A DNA stretch of 64,000 bases from Janibacter sp. CX7 (GCF_024362365.1 NZ_CP101464.1:2790001-2854000); one strand, 5' to 3'; positions 1 to 9,440 are shown, counted from the first letter of the stretch. Notes: a model not told the origin generated them from the sequence alone. Made by a program: numbers and translations.

Positions 1-127
1 ACTCCCTTCGATCGGCGTTTCAGCCCAGACTAGCGCCGGGGACGGGGCACACTCGGAGGTGACGCCACGCGTCACACCCGCACCACCCGTCACTGATGGA
101 TGTCACCGCCTCGCCCCTGGAGTCCCC

Positions 128-880
128 ATGCGCCCGAGCACCCGCCGCGCGATGATCCTCACCGCCACCACTGCCCTGACCGTCTCGCTCGCCCCCGCAG
201 CGAGCAGCACCGCCGCCCCGACCGCGGCGCCGGCTGCCGACACCGCGGCGACCGCGAAGCGCGACGTCGGTCTCAACCTCACCGTGGAGCCGCTGTGGAG
301 CGGGACCAACGAGAGCCTGACGACCGTCGGCGAGGTCTTCGACGCCTCGACCTACCGGCCGCTCACCGGCCGGCGCATCTCGATCCAGGCCCGCAACGTC
401 GGCTCGACGACGTGGCGCACCGTCGCCACCCCGGAGAGCAACTCCAACGGCGCCTTCCTCGTGCGCCTCACGGCCGACCGGTCCAAGACCTATCGCGCGG
501 TCTACGCGGGCAATGCCTGGTACAGCTACAAGCAGAGCAACTGGGAGCGCCAGACGGCCAAGCCCGGGACCAAGGTGCGCACGAGCGTCAAGCTCAAGGC
601 GACGAGCAACGGCGGCAGCAAGGTCACCGGCCGGGTCACCCAGCTGTGGAGCAACCCGATCCGCCCGCTCAAGGGCGTGAGCGTCTACATCCAGGCGCGG
701 CAGGCCTACGGCTCCTACTGGTTCGACGCCGGCTCGACGCGGACCAACAGCCTCGGCTACTACAACTGGAACACCTCGGTGAAGCCGAGCGCCTGCTACC
801 GCTATCGCGCCATCTACAAGGGCAACTCCAACGGCTGGGCCGCCAAGAGCGCGACCGGCGAGTGGACCAGCTGCGGCTGA
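128..880 (+). CDS. Secreted Ig-like repeat protein
   Basis: A 250-residue protein starts at the ATG at 128, preceded by a GGAG ribosome site; the frame is open from 59 but the upstream part has no signal-peptide character. Residues 1 to about 35 form a Sec signal peptide (MRPSTRRAM, a hydrophobic stretch, then an AxA-rich cleavage area). Two tandem repeats of about 95 residues follow. Each holds a 'plt/plkG..i.IQAR' strand, a 'G.f...' turn and an aromatic 'YRA.Y.GN' end, as in carboxypeptidase-regulatory-like or bacterial Ig-like folds. Two cysteines lie in the C-terminal repeat, one of them the penultimate residue. It is exported, probably to the cell surface or medium; the partner is unknown. 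It converges on the CopD/CtaG gene 20 bp downstream. Confidence 0.75.
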   Translation: MRPSTRRAMILTATTALTVSLAPAASSTAAPTAAPAADTAATAKRDVGLNLTVEPLWSGTNESLTTVGEVFDASTYRPLTGRRISIQARNVGSTTWRTVATPESNSNGAFLVRLTADRSKTYRAVYAGNAWYSYKQSNWERQTAKPGTKVRTSVKLKATSNGGSKVTGRVTQLWSNPIRPLKGVSVYIQARQAYGSYWFDAGSTRTNSLGYYNWNTSVKPSACYRYRAIYKGNSNGWAAKSATGEWTSCG

Positions 881-900
881 CCTCCCCTTCGGCCCATCGC

Positions 901-2907
901 TCAGTCCTCGCGACCGAGCTGGGCGAGGTGCCGGTTGTAGGCCTCGAGCTCGGCGTCGCCGTCCCGGTCGGCAGCCCGGTCACGACGGCGCGACTCGCGG
1001 TCGTCGCTGCGCATCCACTGCCAGGCGACGGCCACGGCGAGCACGAGGGTCGGGGCCTCGCCGACGCCCCACGCGATGGCGCCTCCGGTGCGCTGGTCGG
1101 CGACCGGGTCGGTCATCCACGGCAGGTCGAGCCGTCCGAAGAAGCCCGGGGCGAGCAGCTCGGTGGACTGGGTGAGGATCACCCCGAAGAAGGCGTGGAA
1201 GCTGATCGTCGCGAAGAGGACGACGAGCAGCGCGAGCGGCGACCAGCGCTTCGGGCCCGGGTCGATGCCGATGAGCACCCACGTGAACATGTACCCGGTC
1301 AGCAGGAAGTGCAGCATCATCAGCACGTGCCCGGTGTGGGTGACCATCGCCAGCTCGAAGAGCGGGCTGTAGTAGAAGATCGCCAGGCTGAAGAAGAAGA
1401 GCGACGCCGCGACGGCGGGGTTGGCCAGCACCCGCAGACAGCTCGAGTGGACCGTCGCGAGGATGACCTCGCGCGGACCGAGGGTCTTGTCCCGGCGCGC
1501 CGGCAGCGCGCGCAGCGCGAGGGTGATCGGGGCGCCGGGCACGAGCAGCAGCGGCGCGATCATCGCGACACCCATGTGCTCGACCATGTGCCAGGAAAAG
1601 AGGATCTTGCCGTAGACGGCCGGGCCGCCCGAGGTGAAGTAGACGAAGACCGCCCAGCCGAGGACCCAGCTGATCGTGCGCAGCACCGACCAGTGGTCCC
1701 CCCGGGCGCGCAGGCGCAGGGCCCACCGCACGTAGACGACGACCGCGATGACCGCGACGGCCAGCCACAGCCAGTCGGTCTGCCACGAGGCGATCCAGCT
1801 CGTCGAGGTCGGCGCCCCCGGGTCGGGGTAGCCCGACAGGTCGTAGACGATCGAGTTGCCCGGTGCGAGCTGCGCCGACTCGGGCGTCGGCGTGCGGCCG
1901 ACGGCAACACCCAGACCCATCGCCGTGGCCATGACGATGACCTCGCCGACGGCCAGACGGACGAAGGCGCCGCCCCCGGTCGGGGCACCGGAGGTCGAGG
2001 CGCTGGACCCCGCACCGGCCTCCAGGGCGGCGATGACCCGGTGGCGGTGCCACCAGCCGGCGATGCCGAGCAGGACCACCGCGAGCGCCTTGAGCAGGAG
2101 CAGCACGCCGTAGCGCGAGGCGAGCCCTGACAGGCCGCCGATGTTGACCCAGGTGGCGAGCACGCCGGAGCCGACGAGCAGTGCGTAGCACCAGCCCGCG
2201 ATGCTCGAGTAGCGCCGCGTGGTCACGGCGAGGTGCTGGCCGAGCGCGGGGCGGATGACGAGGAGCGCGACGAGCCCGCCGACCCAGACGGTCGCGGAGA
2301 CGAGGTGGAAGGCCAGCGCGTTGACCCCGCTCATGTGGTCGAGACTCGCGGCGGAGTGGCCGGCGAGGGCCAGCGGCAGGAGGGCGAGGACCGAGCCGGC
2401 GGAGAGCCAGGCGAGCGCGCCCTTGCTCCGGGCGAGCGGCGCGCCGACCGCGACGACACCGACGATCGCCGAGGAGATGACGGCGGTGCGGGTCGAGTCG
2501 AGCTCCCAGACGAAGGCGAGCAGCTGCGACAGGTAGGTCGGCGCGCTGAGCGGGAGCCCCGCGAGCGAGGCGAAGTCGCAGAGCATCCGGCCGATGCCGG
2601 CGAGGAACCACACGATCGCCGCACCACCGGCCAGCCGGGCGAGGCTGTCGCGCCGCGACGTGCGGGTCGTCTCCGGCACGAGGAAGGCGGCAAGCACGAG
2701 GGCGCCGACGGTCACCGCCGCCGCCGCGTCGTGGACGACGCGCAGCACGGGCAGCGCCCACCGGACAAAGGCGCCGGGGTCGCCGAGCTCGAGCGGCGCG
2801 GCCCCGCCGCCGAAGGCCGTCGCCGCGACGACGACCACCACCGAGACGACGCCGAGGACCCCGAGCGGGAGGGATGTGGTGCGGGTGGCGCCCGGGCGTG
2901 CAGACAT
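901..2907 (-). CDS. CopD/CtaG copper membrane fusion protein
   Basis: A polytopic 668-residue membrane protein. The start at 2907 (MSARPGAT) is chosen because GAGGG lies just upstream and the extra residues upstream look non-coding. The N-terminal half matches the CopD copper resistance family. The C-terminal part, from about residue 380, matches the caa3-type CtaG cytochrome oxidase assembly family, with His-rich helix motifs HMVEH and HTGH. The tail is charged and cytoplasmic. Such fusions are common in Actinobacteria and are thought to supply copper to haem-copper oxidases. It is divergent from a MarR regulator, which may control it. The 11-12 membrane helices are judged by eye. Confidence 0.85.
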   Translation of the reverse strand: MSARPGATRTTSLPLGVLGVVSVVVVVAATAFGGGAAPLELGDPGAFVRWALPVLRVVHDAAAAVTVGALVLAAFLVPETTRTSRRDSLARLAGGAAIVWFLAGIGRMLCDFASLAGLPLSAPTYLSQLLAFVWELDSTRTAVISSAIVGVVAVGAPLARSKGALAWLSAGSVLALLPLALAGHSAASLDHMSGVNALAFHLVSATVWVGGLVALLVIRPALGQHLAVTTRRYSSIAGWCYALLVGSGVLATWVNIGGLSGLASRYGVLLLLKALAVVLLGIAGWWHRHRVIAALEAGAGSSASTSGAPTGGGAFVRLAVGEVIVMATAMGLGVAVGRTPTPESAQLAPGNSIVYDLSGYPDPGAPTSTSWIASWQTDWLWLAVAVIAVVVYVRWALRLRARGDHWSVLRTISWVLGWAVFVYFTSGGPAVYGKILFSWHMVEHMGVAMIAPLLLVPGAPITLALRALPARRDKTLGPREVILATVHSSCLRVLANPAVAASLFFFSLAIFYYSPLFELAMVTHTGHVLMMLHFLLTGYMFTWVLIGIDPGPKRWSPLALLVVLFATISFHAFFGVILTQSTELLAPGFFGRLDLPWMTDPVADQRTGGAIAWGVGEAPTLVLAVAVAWQWMRSDDRESRRRDRAADRDGDAELEAYNRHLAQLGRED

Positions 2908-2983
2908 GCCCTCTAATCTAGGCAACGAGTCCGGGGACCACCGCATCGCGTCCTGTCAGGGACAACGATCGAAGGGAGTGCCC

Positions 2984-3427
2984 GTGACCACGTCGTCCAC
3001 CGAGCTGAGCACCAGCGTCATCCGCATGATGAGGATGCTGCACGCCACCCGAGCCCGGGCCCCGCGGGTGCACCCCGCGGTCGAGCCGAGCCACCACTCG
3101 GTCCTCGTCGCCGTGCGCGAGTCCCCGAGCCGGGTCGGCGACATCGCCGAGCGCAACCTCTCCGACGCCTCGACCGTGAGTCGTCAGGTGAGCCACCTGA
3201 CCGCGCTCGGCCTGCTGCACAAGGTCCCCGACCCCGAGGACGGTCGCGCCCAGCTCGTCGCTCTCACCGACGAGGGCGTCGCCCTGCTCGACGACCTCGT
3301 CAAGCACCGCGAGGCCTGGTTCGCCGAGCTGCTCGCCGACTGGAGCGAGCAGGACATCGCGGCCTTCATCGGCTACGTCGACCGCTTCTGCGATGCCGTG
3401 GCCGACGACCCGCGCCACCGGGGCTGA
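2984..3427 (+). CDS. MarR family transcriptional regulator
   Basis: A 147-residue winged-helix regulator. The GTG at 2984 is preferred because GAAGGGAG lies nine bases upstream. The recognition region 'DIAERNLSDASTVSRQVSHLTALGLL' and the wing 'DPEDGRAQLVALTDEG' are typical of MarR proteins. It is divergent from the CopD/CtaG gene and has its own strong ribosome site. The ligand is unknown. No clear dyad operator was found in the 76-bp intergenic space. Confidence 0.85.
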   Translation: MTTSSTELSTSVIRMMRMLHATRARAPRVHPAVEPSHHSVLVAVRESPSRVGDIAERNLSDASTVSRQVSHLTALGLLHKVPDPEDGRAQLVALTDEGVALLDDLVKHREAWFAELLADWSEQDIAAFIGYVDRFCDAVADDPRHRG

Positions 3428-3522
3428 CCCCCCTTCGTCCCCTGCCGGAGGCAACCCTGCGGGCCGCTGGGGCGTCTGTCAGGATGACCGATGTCACTGG
3501 CCACAGACCGGGGGGACCCACC

Positions 3523-5499
3523 ATGTCGCACCGCCGAGCAGTACTCACCGCGCTCGTCCTGACCACGTCGGGGGCACTCGTCGGCACGTCCGCCGGCGCC
3601 GCGCCCGCGGCACCCACCAGCACGGGCATCGACGTCATCTGCGACGGGATCGGTGCCGACACCGTCACCGTCACCGGCGAGCTCGCCTCCGGCGGCACCG
3701 CCGAGATCACCCGCGGGCCGCTGACCGTCGTCGGCCGCCCCGGGTTCACCGGCGAGGACGCGAGCGGTCACCAGGTCGAGGTCGCGCCCACCGGTCAGGG
3801 GGCCGTGTGCACCGCCGACGAGACGACCACGGCCGACGACATCTCGCAGGTCCTGCCGGCCGTCCAGGCGGTCAAGGCGCCGACGAACGGCGAGGTGAGC
3901 GGCCGGCTGACCTTCACCGTCGAGGTCGACACGACGACGACCGCGGCCGCGAAGTCCGCCGCCGCGCAGAGTGACGCCCAGTCGACGGCTGCGGCGCTGC
4001 CCTTCGAGTCCGAGCTGCGCACCTACCTCGCCTCGCGGCCGGGCGCCGTGGGTGTGGCCGTGCGCCTGCCGGGCAAGAACACGTCCTGGACCTACACCAA
4101 GGTCTCCTCGCGCAATGTCACGGCGAGCATCGTCAAGGTGCAGATCATGTCGGCCGTGATGATGAAGGCCCAGGCCGAGGGGCGCGCCCTCTCGAGCTGG
4201 GAGAAGTCGAAGATCTCGCCGATGATCCGCAACAGCGACAACGACGCGACGACGGCGCTCTTCAACCACATCGGCGGCCGCGCCGCCATCGACAGCAGCG
4301 CCGACCGGCTCGGCATGAGCGGCACCGTCGCCGACCCCTACAACCACTGGGGCCTGACGAGCACGACCGCCGCCGACCAGGCCAGGCTGATGGAGCACTA
4401 CGCGCGCACCTCCTCGGTGCTCAGCGCGACCAACCGGATGTACGGCCTGAGCCTGATGCGCCAGATCAACTCCAGCCAGGACTGGGGCGTGACCGCCGGC
4501 CCGCCGGCCGGGACGGTCGCGCTGAAGAACGGCTGGCTGCCGCGCACCGACGGCTGGCACGTCAACTCCATCGGCTGGGTCAAGTCCTATGCGCCCGACT
4601 ACACGATCGCCGTGCTCACCCACGACAACCCGGGCGCGATGAGCACCCAGGTCTCGACGATCGAGGGCGTCTCGCGGATCGTGTGGAAGAACCGCAGCAA
4701 GCTCGTCGACTCGACGACCCCCACGCCCACCCCGAAGCGCGCGATGCGCGGTGACTGGGACGGCGACGGCAAGGCCGACCTGTGGGGCCTGTCGGCGAGC
4801 GGCCGGGTCTACGTCATGAAGAGCAGCGGCACCAACGTCGGCGCCAAGAAGGTCGTCAAGTCCGGCCTCTCGGACGCCACGTGGATCGGCAGCGCCGGCG
4901 ACGTCAACCGCGACGGTCGCGCCGACGTCCTCGTGCGTCGCGGCGACGGTCGCCTGCAGCTGATGCGCACGACGAGCAGCGGGGCCCTCGGCACCCTGTC
5001 GACGATCGGCACCGGCTGGGGCTCCTACACCGACATCGCGGCCGGCGGGGACGTCGACGGCAACGGCCGGCTCGACATCCTCGTGCGCAAGGTCGGCGGC
5101 TACGTCGACCTCTACGACGTGACCGACAAGGGCAACCTGCGACGGGTGCGCGCGATGGGCCGCCCGGCCGTCTACTACTCCAACATCATGCTCGTGAACG
5201 ACGTCAACGGGGACGGCAAGGACGACATGCGAGGCGTCTCCAGCGGCGGCCGGATGCGCACCTGGACCTCGACGGGCACGAGCTGGAAGCAGACGAGCGC
5301 GACGAGCACCGGCTGGAACACCTATCGCTTCGTCGCCTCCCCCGGCGACGTCAACGCCTCCTCGACGAAGCAGGACGACATCGTCGCCGTCACCTCCTCC
5401 GGTGCCGGCCGCCTGATGTACGGCGCCACCGGCGGTGGCATGGGCAACGGCTACCGCACCCTGGCGGAGTACCTCGGCGGACTGCCGATGGTCTTCTGA
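3523..5499 (+). CDS. Secreted class A beta-lactamase-like serine hydrolase with FG-GAP repeats
   Basis: A 658-residue exported protein starting at ATG 3523, with a signal peptide ending near AGAAPA. An N-terminal module of about 125 residues is followed by a penicillin-recognising serine hydrolase domain. It has SIVK (active Ser at about residue 202, SxxK), SDN at about 238-240 and a KNGW segment in place of KTG. From about residue 405 the C-terminus carries FG-GAP/VCBS repeats with Ca-binding-like loops (DWDGDGKAD, DVNRDGRAD, DVDGNGRLD, DVNGDGKDD). The family includes beta-lactamases and cell-wall-active serine hydrolases. The changed KTG box and fused propeller argue for a non-lactamase role, for example on cell wall or surface peptides. 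A terminator hairpin follows. Confidence 0.8.
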   Translation: MSHRRAVLTALVLTTSGALVGTSAGAAPAAPTSTGIDVICDGIGADTVTVTGELASGGTAEITRGPLTVVGRPGFTGEDASGHQVEVAPTGQGAVCTADETTTADDISQVLPAVQAVKAPTNGEVSGRLTFTVEVDTTTTAAAKSAAAQSDAQSTAAALPFESELRTYLASRPGAVGVAVRLPGKNTSWTYTKVSSRNVTASIVKVQIMSAVMMKAQAEGRALSSWEKSKISPMIRNSDNDATTALFNHIGGRAAIDSSADRLGMSGTVADPYNHWGLTSTTAADQARLMEHYARTSSVLSATNRMYGLSLMRQINSSQDWGVTAGPPAGTVALKNGWLPRTDGWHVNSIGWVKSYAPDYTIAVLTHDNPGAMSTQVSTIEGVSRIVWKNRSKLVDSTTPTPTPKRAMRGDWDGDGKADLWGLSASGRVYVMKSSGTNVGAKKVVKSGLSDATWIGSAGDVNRDGRADVLVRRGDGRLQLMRTTSSGALGTLSTIGTGWGSYTDIAAGGDVDGNGRLDILVRKVGGYVDLYDVTDKGNLRRVRAMGRPAVYYSNIMLVNDVNGDGKDDMRGVSSGGRMRTWTSTGTSWKQTSATSTGWNTYRFVASPGDVNASSTKQDDIVAVTSSGAGRLMYGATGGGMGNGYRTLAEYLGGLPMVF

Positions 5500-5510
5500 C
5501 CCCGGACGCG

Positions 5511-5552
5511 CCTGTGGGGCTGTCCCTCCTCTCGGAGGGGCAGCCCCACAGG
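5511..5552. terminator. Bidirectional terminator hairpin
   Basis: A 19-bp stem (5511-5529 with 5534-5552, one G-U pair) closes a 4-base loop between two convergent genes. It starts 11 bases after the stop codon of the serine hydrolase and lies just beyond the stop of bkdC. There is no U-tract, as is usual in high-GC actinobacteria. Confidence 0.75.
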
Positions 5553-5571
5553 CATGTCGAAGGGGGTGCCC

Positions 5572-6951
5572 TCAGGCCCAGAGGAAGGCGGTGCCGGGGT
5601 CGTGGAGCAGGGCCGCGACGTCGGCGAGCAGCTTGGAGCCGAGCTCACCGTCGATCAGCCGGTGGTCGAAGGAGAGCGCGAGCTGGGTGACCCAGCGCGG
5701 CTCGATCGACTCGCTGCCGTCGGCCGCGGTGACGACCCACGGCATGCGCCGCACGGCACCGAAGGCGAGGATCGCCGCCTCGCCGGGGTTGAGGATCGGG
5801 GTGCCGGTGTCGACGCCGAAGACGCCGACGTTGGTGATCGTCGCCGTGCCACCGGACAGGTCGGCGGGCTGGGTGCGCCCGTCGCGCGCCGTGGCGACGA
5901 GGTCGCCGAGGGCACCGGCCAGGTCGTGCAGCGAGAGCTGGTCGGCGGCCTTGATGTTGGGCACGAGCAGCCCGCGCGGGGTGGCCGCGGCGATGCCGAG
6001 GTTGACCTGCGGGTGCAGCACGATCTCCTGCGCGCCCTGGTCCCAGCTCGCGTTGGCCTCGCGGTGCCGTCGCAGGGCGAGGCAGAAGGCCTTGGCGACG
6101 AGCAGCAGCGGCGTGACCTTGACGTCGGCGAAGGCCCGGTCCCGCTTGAGCCGGTCGACCAGCTCCATCATCGCGGTGACGTCGGCGGTGACGAACTCGG
6201 TGACGTGCGGTGCGGTGAAGGCCGAGGCGACCATCGCCTCCGCCGTCGCCTTGCGCACGCCCTTGATCGGCACGCGCACCTCTTCGCGCTGGTCGAGGTG
6301 CGAGGAACGAGCCTCGAGACCACTCCCCGAGGCCGCGCCCTCGACGTCCGCCCGGGTGACGATCCCCCCTTCGCCCGTGGGGGCCACGGACTGCAGGTCG
6401 ACGCCGAGGTCCTTGGCCAGCTTGCGCACCGGCGGCTTGGCCAGGGCGCGGGTCTGCGCGCCCGTGAGCGGCTGGGCCGGGGCCGACCCTTCGAGACGGC
6501 GCTGGCGCGCCTCCTCAGGGACCGGGGGTGCCGCGGGGGCGGCCGGAGCGGGCGCGGGGGCGGGGGCCGCCGGAGCGGGGGCCACGTCGGCACCGCCCTT
6601 GCGGGCACGCCGACGGGTGCTGCCCGCCTTGGCGCCGTAGCCGACGAGGTTGGGCCCGGAGGCCTCCTCGGCCTCGCCGCCGGCCGGGGCGGCCGGCTCC
6701 GGGTCGGAGCCGGCGACCTCGACGGTGATGATCGGGGCGCCGACGTCGACGGTGTCGCCTTCGGCGACGAGCAGCTCGACGACGGTGCCGGCGAAGGGGA
6801 TGGGCAGCTCGACGAGCGACTTCGCGGTCTCGACCTCGATGACGATGTCGTTGACGGCGACGGTGTCGCCGACCTTGACCTTCCAGGTCGTCACCTCGGC
6901 CTCGGTGAGGCCCTCGCCGGGGTCGGGCAGGTTGAACTTCTTGACGGCCAC
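5572..6951 (-). CDS. bkdC: Branched-chain 2-oxoacid dehydrogenase E2 (dihydrolipoamide acyltransferase)
   Basis: A 459-residue E2 component. The GTG at 6951 is chosen because AGGAG precedes it and the protein then begins VAVKKFNLPDPGEG, the canonical lipoyl-domain start. The lipoyl Lys lies in VETAKS. A Pro/Ala linker follows, then a peripheral subunit-binding domain (PPVRKLAKDLGVDL...GGIVTRADV). The C-terminal catalytic domain ends with the HxxxDG motif (FDHRLIDGELG). Between the binding and catalytic domains, residues about 210-220 (LEARSSHLDQRE) are encoded by an in-frame copy of the REP-like repeat. It forms an operon with the E1 genes upstream (11-bp gap). The complex likely oxidises branched-chain 2-oxoacids to acyl-CoA, although a pyruvate role cannot be excluded. 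Confidence 0.9.
   Translation of the reverse strand: MAVKKFNLPDPGEGLTEAEVTTWKVKVGDTVAVNDIVIEVETAKSLVELPIPFAGTVVELLVAEGDTVDVGAPIITVEVAGSDPEPAAPAGGEAEEASGPNLVGYGAKAGSTRRRARKGGADVAPAPAAPAPAPAPAAPAAPPVPEEARQRRLEGSAPAQPLTGAQTRALAKPPVRKLAKDLGVDLQSVAPTGEGGIVTRADVEGAASGSGLEARSSHLDQREEVRVPIKGVRKATAEAMVASAFTAPHVTEFVTADVTAMMELVDRLKRDRAFADVKVTPLLLVAKAFCLALRRHREANASWDQGAQEIVLHPQVNLGIAAATPRGLLVPNIKAADQLSLHDLAGALGDLVATARDGRTQPADLSGGTATITNVGVFGVDTGTPILNPGEAAILAFGAVRRMPWVVTAADGSESIEPRWVTQLALSFDHRLIDGELGSKLLADVAALLHDPGTAFLWA
6290..6322 (-). repeat. REP-like hairpin repeat R1, in frame in bkdC
   Basis: A 33-base imperfect palindrome with ends TGGTCTCGAGGCTCG and GCACCTCGACCA when read on the minus strand. Apart from its loop it is nearly identical to the intergenic copy at 23277-23309. 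Here it is translated in frame as part of the E2 linker. Confidence 0.85.
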
Positions 6952-6962
6952 AGTGACTCCTG

Positions 6963-7952
6963 TCAGTGCGCGAGCGAGCGGTCGACGGCGTCGAGGACCC
7001 GGTCGAGGGTCGGGAGGAACTCCTCCTCGAAGCGGCTGGGCGGGTAGGGGATGTTGTAGCCGCCGACCCGCAGCACGGGCGCCTCGAGGTGGTAGAAGCA
7101 CTCCTCCTGGACCCGGGCGGCGATCTCCGCGCCGAGCCCGGCGAAGGTCTGCGCCTCGTGGACGATGACGGCGCGACCGGTCTTCTTCACCGAGTCGGTG
7201 ATCGTCGGCAGGTCGAGCGGGCTGAGCGAGCGCAGGTCGACGACCTCGAGGTCGCGGCCCTCCTCGCGCGCGGCCTCGGCCGCCTGCAGGCAGGTCTTGA
7301 CCATCGGGCCGTAGCACAGGAGGGTCGCGTCACGACCCTCCCGGACCACGCGGGCGTCGTAGAGACCGAGGTCAGGGGCGCCCCCTTCGTCGATCTCGGT
7401 CTCGCCGCGCTCGTGGTAGCGACGCTTGGGCTCGAAGAAGATCACCGGGTCGTCGGTCTCGATCGCCTGCTGGATCATCCAGTAGGCGTCGGCCGCATTG
7501 CTGCACGAGACGACCCGCAGGCCGGCGGTGTGCGCGAAGTAGGCCTCGTTGGACTCGCTGTGGTGCTCGACGGCACCGATGCCACCACCGCAGGGGATGC
7601 GGATGACCATCGGCACCTTGAGGTGACCGAGGGATCGGGCGTGCATCTTGGCGACCTGGCTGACGATCTGGTCGAAGGCCGGGTAGACGAAGCCGTCGAA
7701 CTGGATCTCGACGACGGGCCGGTAGCCGCGCAGGGCCAGGCCGACGGCGGTGCCGACGATGCCCGACTCCGCGAGCGGGGTGTCGAGGACACGGTGCTCG
7801 CCGAAGTCCTTCTGCAGGCCCTCGGTGATGCGGAAGACGCCGCCGAGCTTGCCGACGTCCTCACCCATGAGGACGACCTTGGGGTCCTTGTCCATGGCCT
7901 TGCGCAGGCCGGCGTTGAGGCCCTTGGCGAGGGAGAGGCGCTGGCCGCTCAT
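6963..7952 (-). CDS. bkdB: Branched-chain 2-oxoacid dehydrogenase E1 beta
   Basis: A 329-residue thiamine-diphosphate E1 beta subunit beginning MSGQRLSLAKGLNAG. It has the characteristic GEDVGKLGGVFRITEGL, ESGIVGTAVGLALRG and RIPCGGGIGAVEHHSES segments and a C-terminal transketolase-like domain ending in DRVLDAVDRSLAH. Its start codon overlaps the stop of E1 alpha by four bases (ATGA), so translation is coupled. It pairs with E1 alpha to decarboxylate the 2-oxoacid and acylate the lipoyl group of E2. No E3 (lipoamide dehydrogenase) gene lies next to it; that is normal in actinobacteria. Confidence 0.92.
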   Translation of the reverse strand: MSGQRLSLAKGLNAGLRKAMDKDPKVVLMGEDVGKLGGVFRITEGLQKDFGEHRVLDTPLAESGIVGTAVGLALRGYRPVVEIQFDGFVYPAFDQIVSQVAKMHARSLGHLKVPMVIRIPCGGGIGAVEHHSESNEAYFAHTAGLRVVSCSNAADAYWMIQQAIETDDPVIFFEPKRRYHERGETEIDEGGAPDLGLYDARVVREGRDATLLCYGPMVKTCLQAAEAAREEGRDLEVVDLRSLSPLDLPTITDSVKKTGRAVIVHEAQTFAGLGAEIAARVQEECFYHLEAPVLRVGGYNIPYPPSRFEEEFLPTLDRVLDAVDRSLAH

Positions 7953-9190
7953 CGGGGGTCTCCTTCCTCGGCGAAGCCGGCGTGGTAGGCGAGGAACTCC
8001 TCGCGCTCGGCGTCGACGACGGGGTGGGGCTCGGTGTACTGGTGGTCGAACATCGTCGGCAGCTCCGGGTCGGGCATCTCCTGGCAGGCCTTGCGGATGC
8101 GCTCGGCGACCTCACCGGCCTCGACGTCGACGGCGTCGAAGAAGGCCTGGTCAGCGTGACCGCGCTCGGTCATGAAGCCGCGCATGCGCTTGATCGGGTC
8201 CTTGTGCTTCCAGATCTCGACCTCGGCGTCGCTGCGGTACTTCGTCGGGTCGTCGGAGGTCGTGTGCGCGCCCATCCGGTAGGTGTAGGCCTCGATGAGC
8301 GTCGGGCCCTGGCCGCTGCGCGCCTTGTCGAGCGCGTCCTTGGCGACGGCATAGGTCGCAAGCGGGTCGTTGCCGTCGACGAGCACGCCGGGGAAGCCGA
8401 AGCCTCGGGCACGCTGGTAGGGCGGGATGATGAACTGCTTGTCGTTGGGCTCGGAGATCGCCCACTGGTTGTTCTGGACGAAGAAGACGACCGGGGCATT
8501 GGTCACCGCGGCGAAGACGAGGGCCTCGTTGAAGTCGCCCTGGCTGGTGCCGCCGTCGCCGGTGAAGGCCATGACCGCGCTGTCGCGCTCGGGGTCGCCG
8601 GTGCCCATCGCACCGTCGGCCGTGATGCCCATGGCGTAGCCGACCGCGTGGAGCATCTGGTTGCCGATGACGATCGTGTAGAGGTGGAAGTTGTTCTCGT
8701 TGGAGTCCCACCCGCCGTGGTTGACCCCGCGGAACATCCCGAAGAGGCTCACCGGGTCGACGCCCCGGCACCACGCGACACCGTGCTCGCGGTAGCCCGG
8801 GAAGGCGTAGTCGTGGGGGCGCAGCGCGCGGCCGGCGCCGACCTGCGCGGCCTCCTGGCCGAAGAGGCTCGGCCACAGGCCGAGCTCGCCCTGGCGCTGG
8901 AGGGCGAAGCCCTCGGCGTCGATGCGGCGGACGAGGACGAGGTCGCGGTAGATCGTGCGCGCGTCCTCGCTCGTCATGTCCTCGACGATCTGGGCGTAGG
9001 GCGCGTTGGTCGCATTGGTCTCGAGGCGGGTGCCCTCGGCGTCGACGAACTGCACCATCTCGGGGTTGTCGTCGGAGAAGTGCCCGCTGATCTGCGATGG
9101 CGGCTTCGGCCCCATCTCCGGCGAGGGCTCGAAGGCCCCTGCCACGTGTCCTCGGGTGCCGGCCTGGCCGGCGACGTCGTTGTCGCTCAC
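7949..9190 (-). CDS. bkdA: Branched-chain 2-oxoacid dehydrogenase E1 alpha
   Basis: A 413-residue E1 alpha subunit. The GTG at 9190 (VSDNDVAGQ) is supported by AAGGGAG nine bases upstream; longer frames upstream are not convincing. The thiamine-diphosphate motif runs from GDGGTSQGDFNEALVFA to the NN of FVQNNQWAIS. The phosphorylation-loop-like RMGAHTTSDDPTKYR and the substrate segment YREHGVAW are also present. It is the first gene of bkdABC. No regulator is adjacent; the 340 bases upstream hold two palindromic repeats and presumably the promoter. The segment HAVGYAMG and the overall size favour a branched-chain rather than pyruvate enzyme, but only moderately. Confidence 0.9.
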   Translation of the reverse strand: MSDNDVAGQAGTRGHVAGAFEPSPEMGPKPPSQISGHFSDDNPEMVQFVDAEGTRLETNATNAPYAQIVEDMTSEDARTIYRDLVLVRRIDAEGFALQRQGELGLWPSLFGQEAAQVGAGRALRPHDYAFPGYREHGVAWCRGVDPVSLFGMFRGVNHGGWDSNENNFHLYTIVIGNQMLHAVGYAMGITADGAMGTGDPERDSAVMAFTGDGGTSQGDFNEALVFAAVTNAPVVFFVQNNQWAISEPNDKQFIIPPYQRARGFGFPGVLVDGNDPLATYAVAKDALDKARSGQGPTLIEAYTYRMGAHTTSDDPTKYRSDAEVEIWKHKDPIKRMRGFMTERGHADQAFFDAVDVEAGEVAERIRKACQEMPDPELPTMFDHQYTEPHPVVDAEREEFLAYHAGFAEEGDPR

Positions 9191-9398
9191 GATGTGCTCC
9201 CTTCGGCCCGGCCCGGGGGTCACCCGGCCGCGGCCCCGAGGGCGTCGGCTGCGACGCCCCGAACGGCTGCGGTGGGCTTGTGACCCGAACCACAGTTCAC
9301 TGGCTGGGGCCAACCTAGCGTCTCAGCAGGTGGACGCCCAAACCGGCTCCGACCCACTGCGCCGCCCTCGTCACCGCCCCCCGGAACCAGCCCATCCC

Positions 9399-9430
9399 AA
9401 CTCCGCAAAACCCTAGGGTCTTGCAGGGTT
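9399..9430. repeat. 32-bp CCTAGG palindrome, copy A
   Basis: The left arm AACTCCGCAAAACCCTAG meets the right arm GGTCTTGCAGGGTT around a CCTAGG centre. It is the first of a pair; copy B starts exactly 42 bp later. Confidence 0.9.
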
Positions 9431-9440
9431 GAGCCACTCC

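Noticed and set aside
100..2130. A 676-codon plus-strand open frame across the first gene and the CopD/CtaG gene
   Set aside because: Its product is Arg/Gln/Asp-rich and matches nothing; the overlapping secreted protein and membrane protein are well supported.
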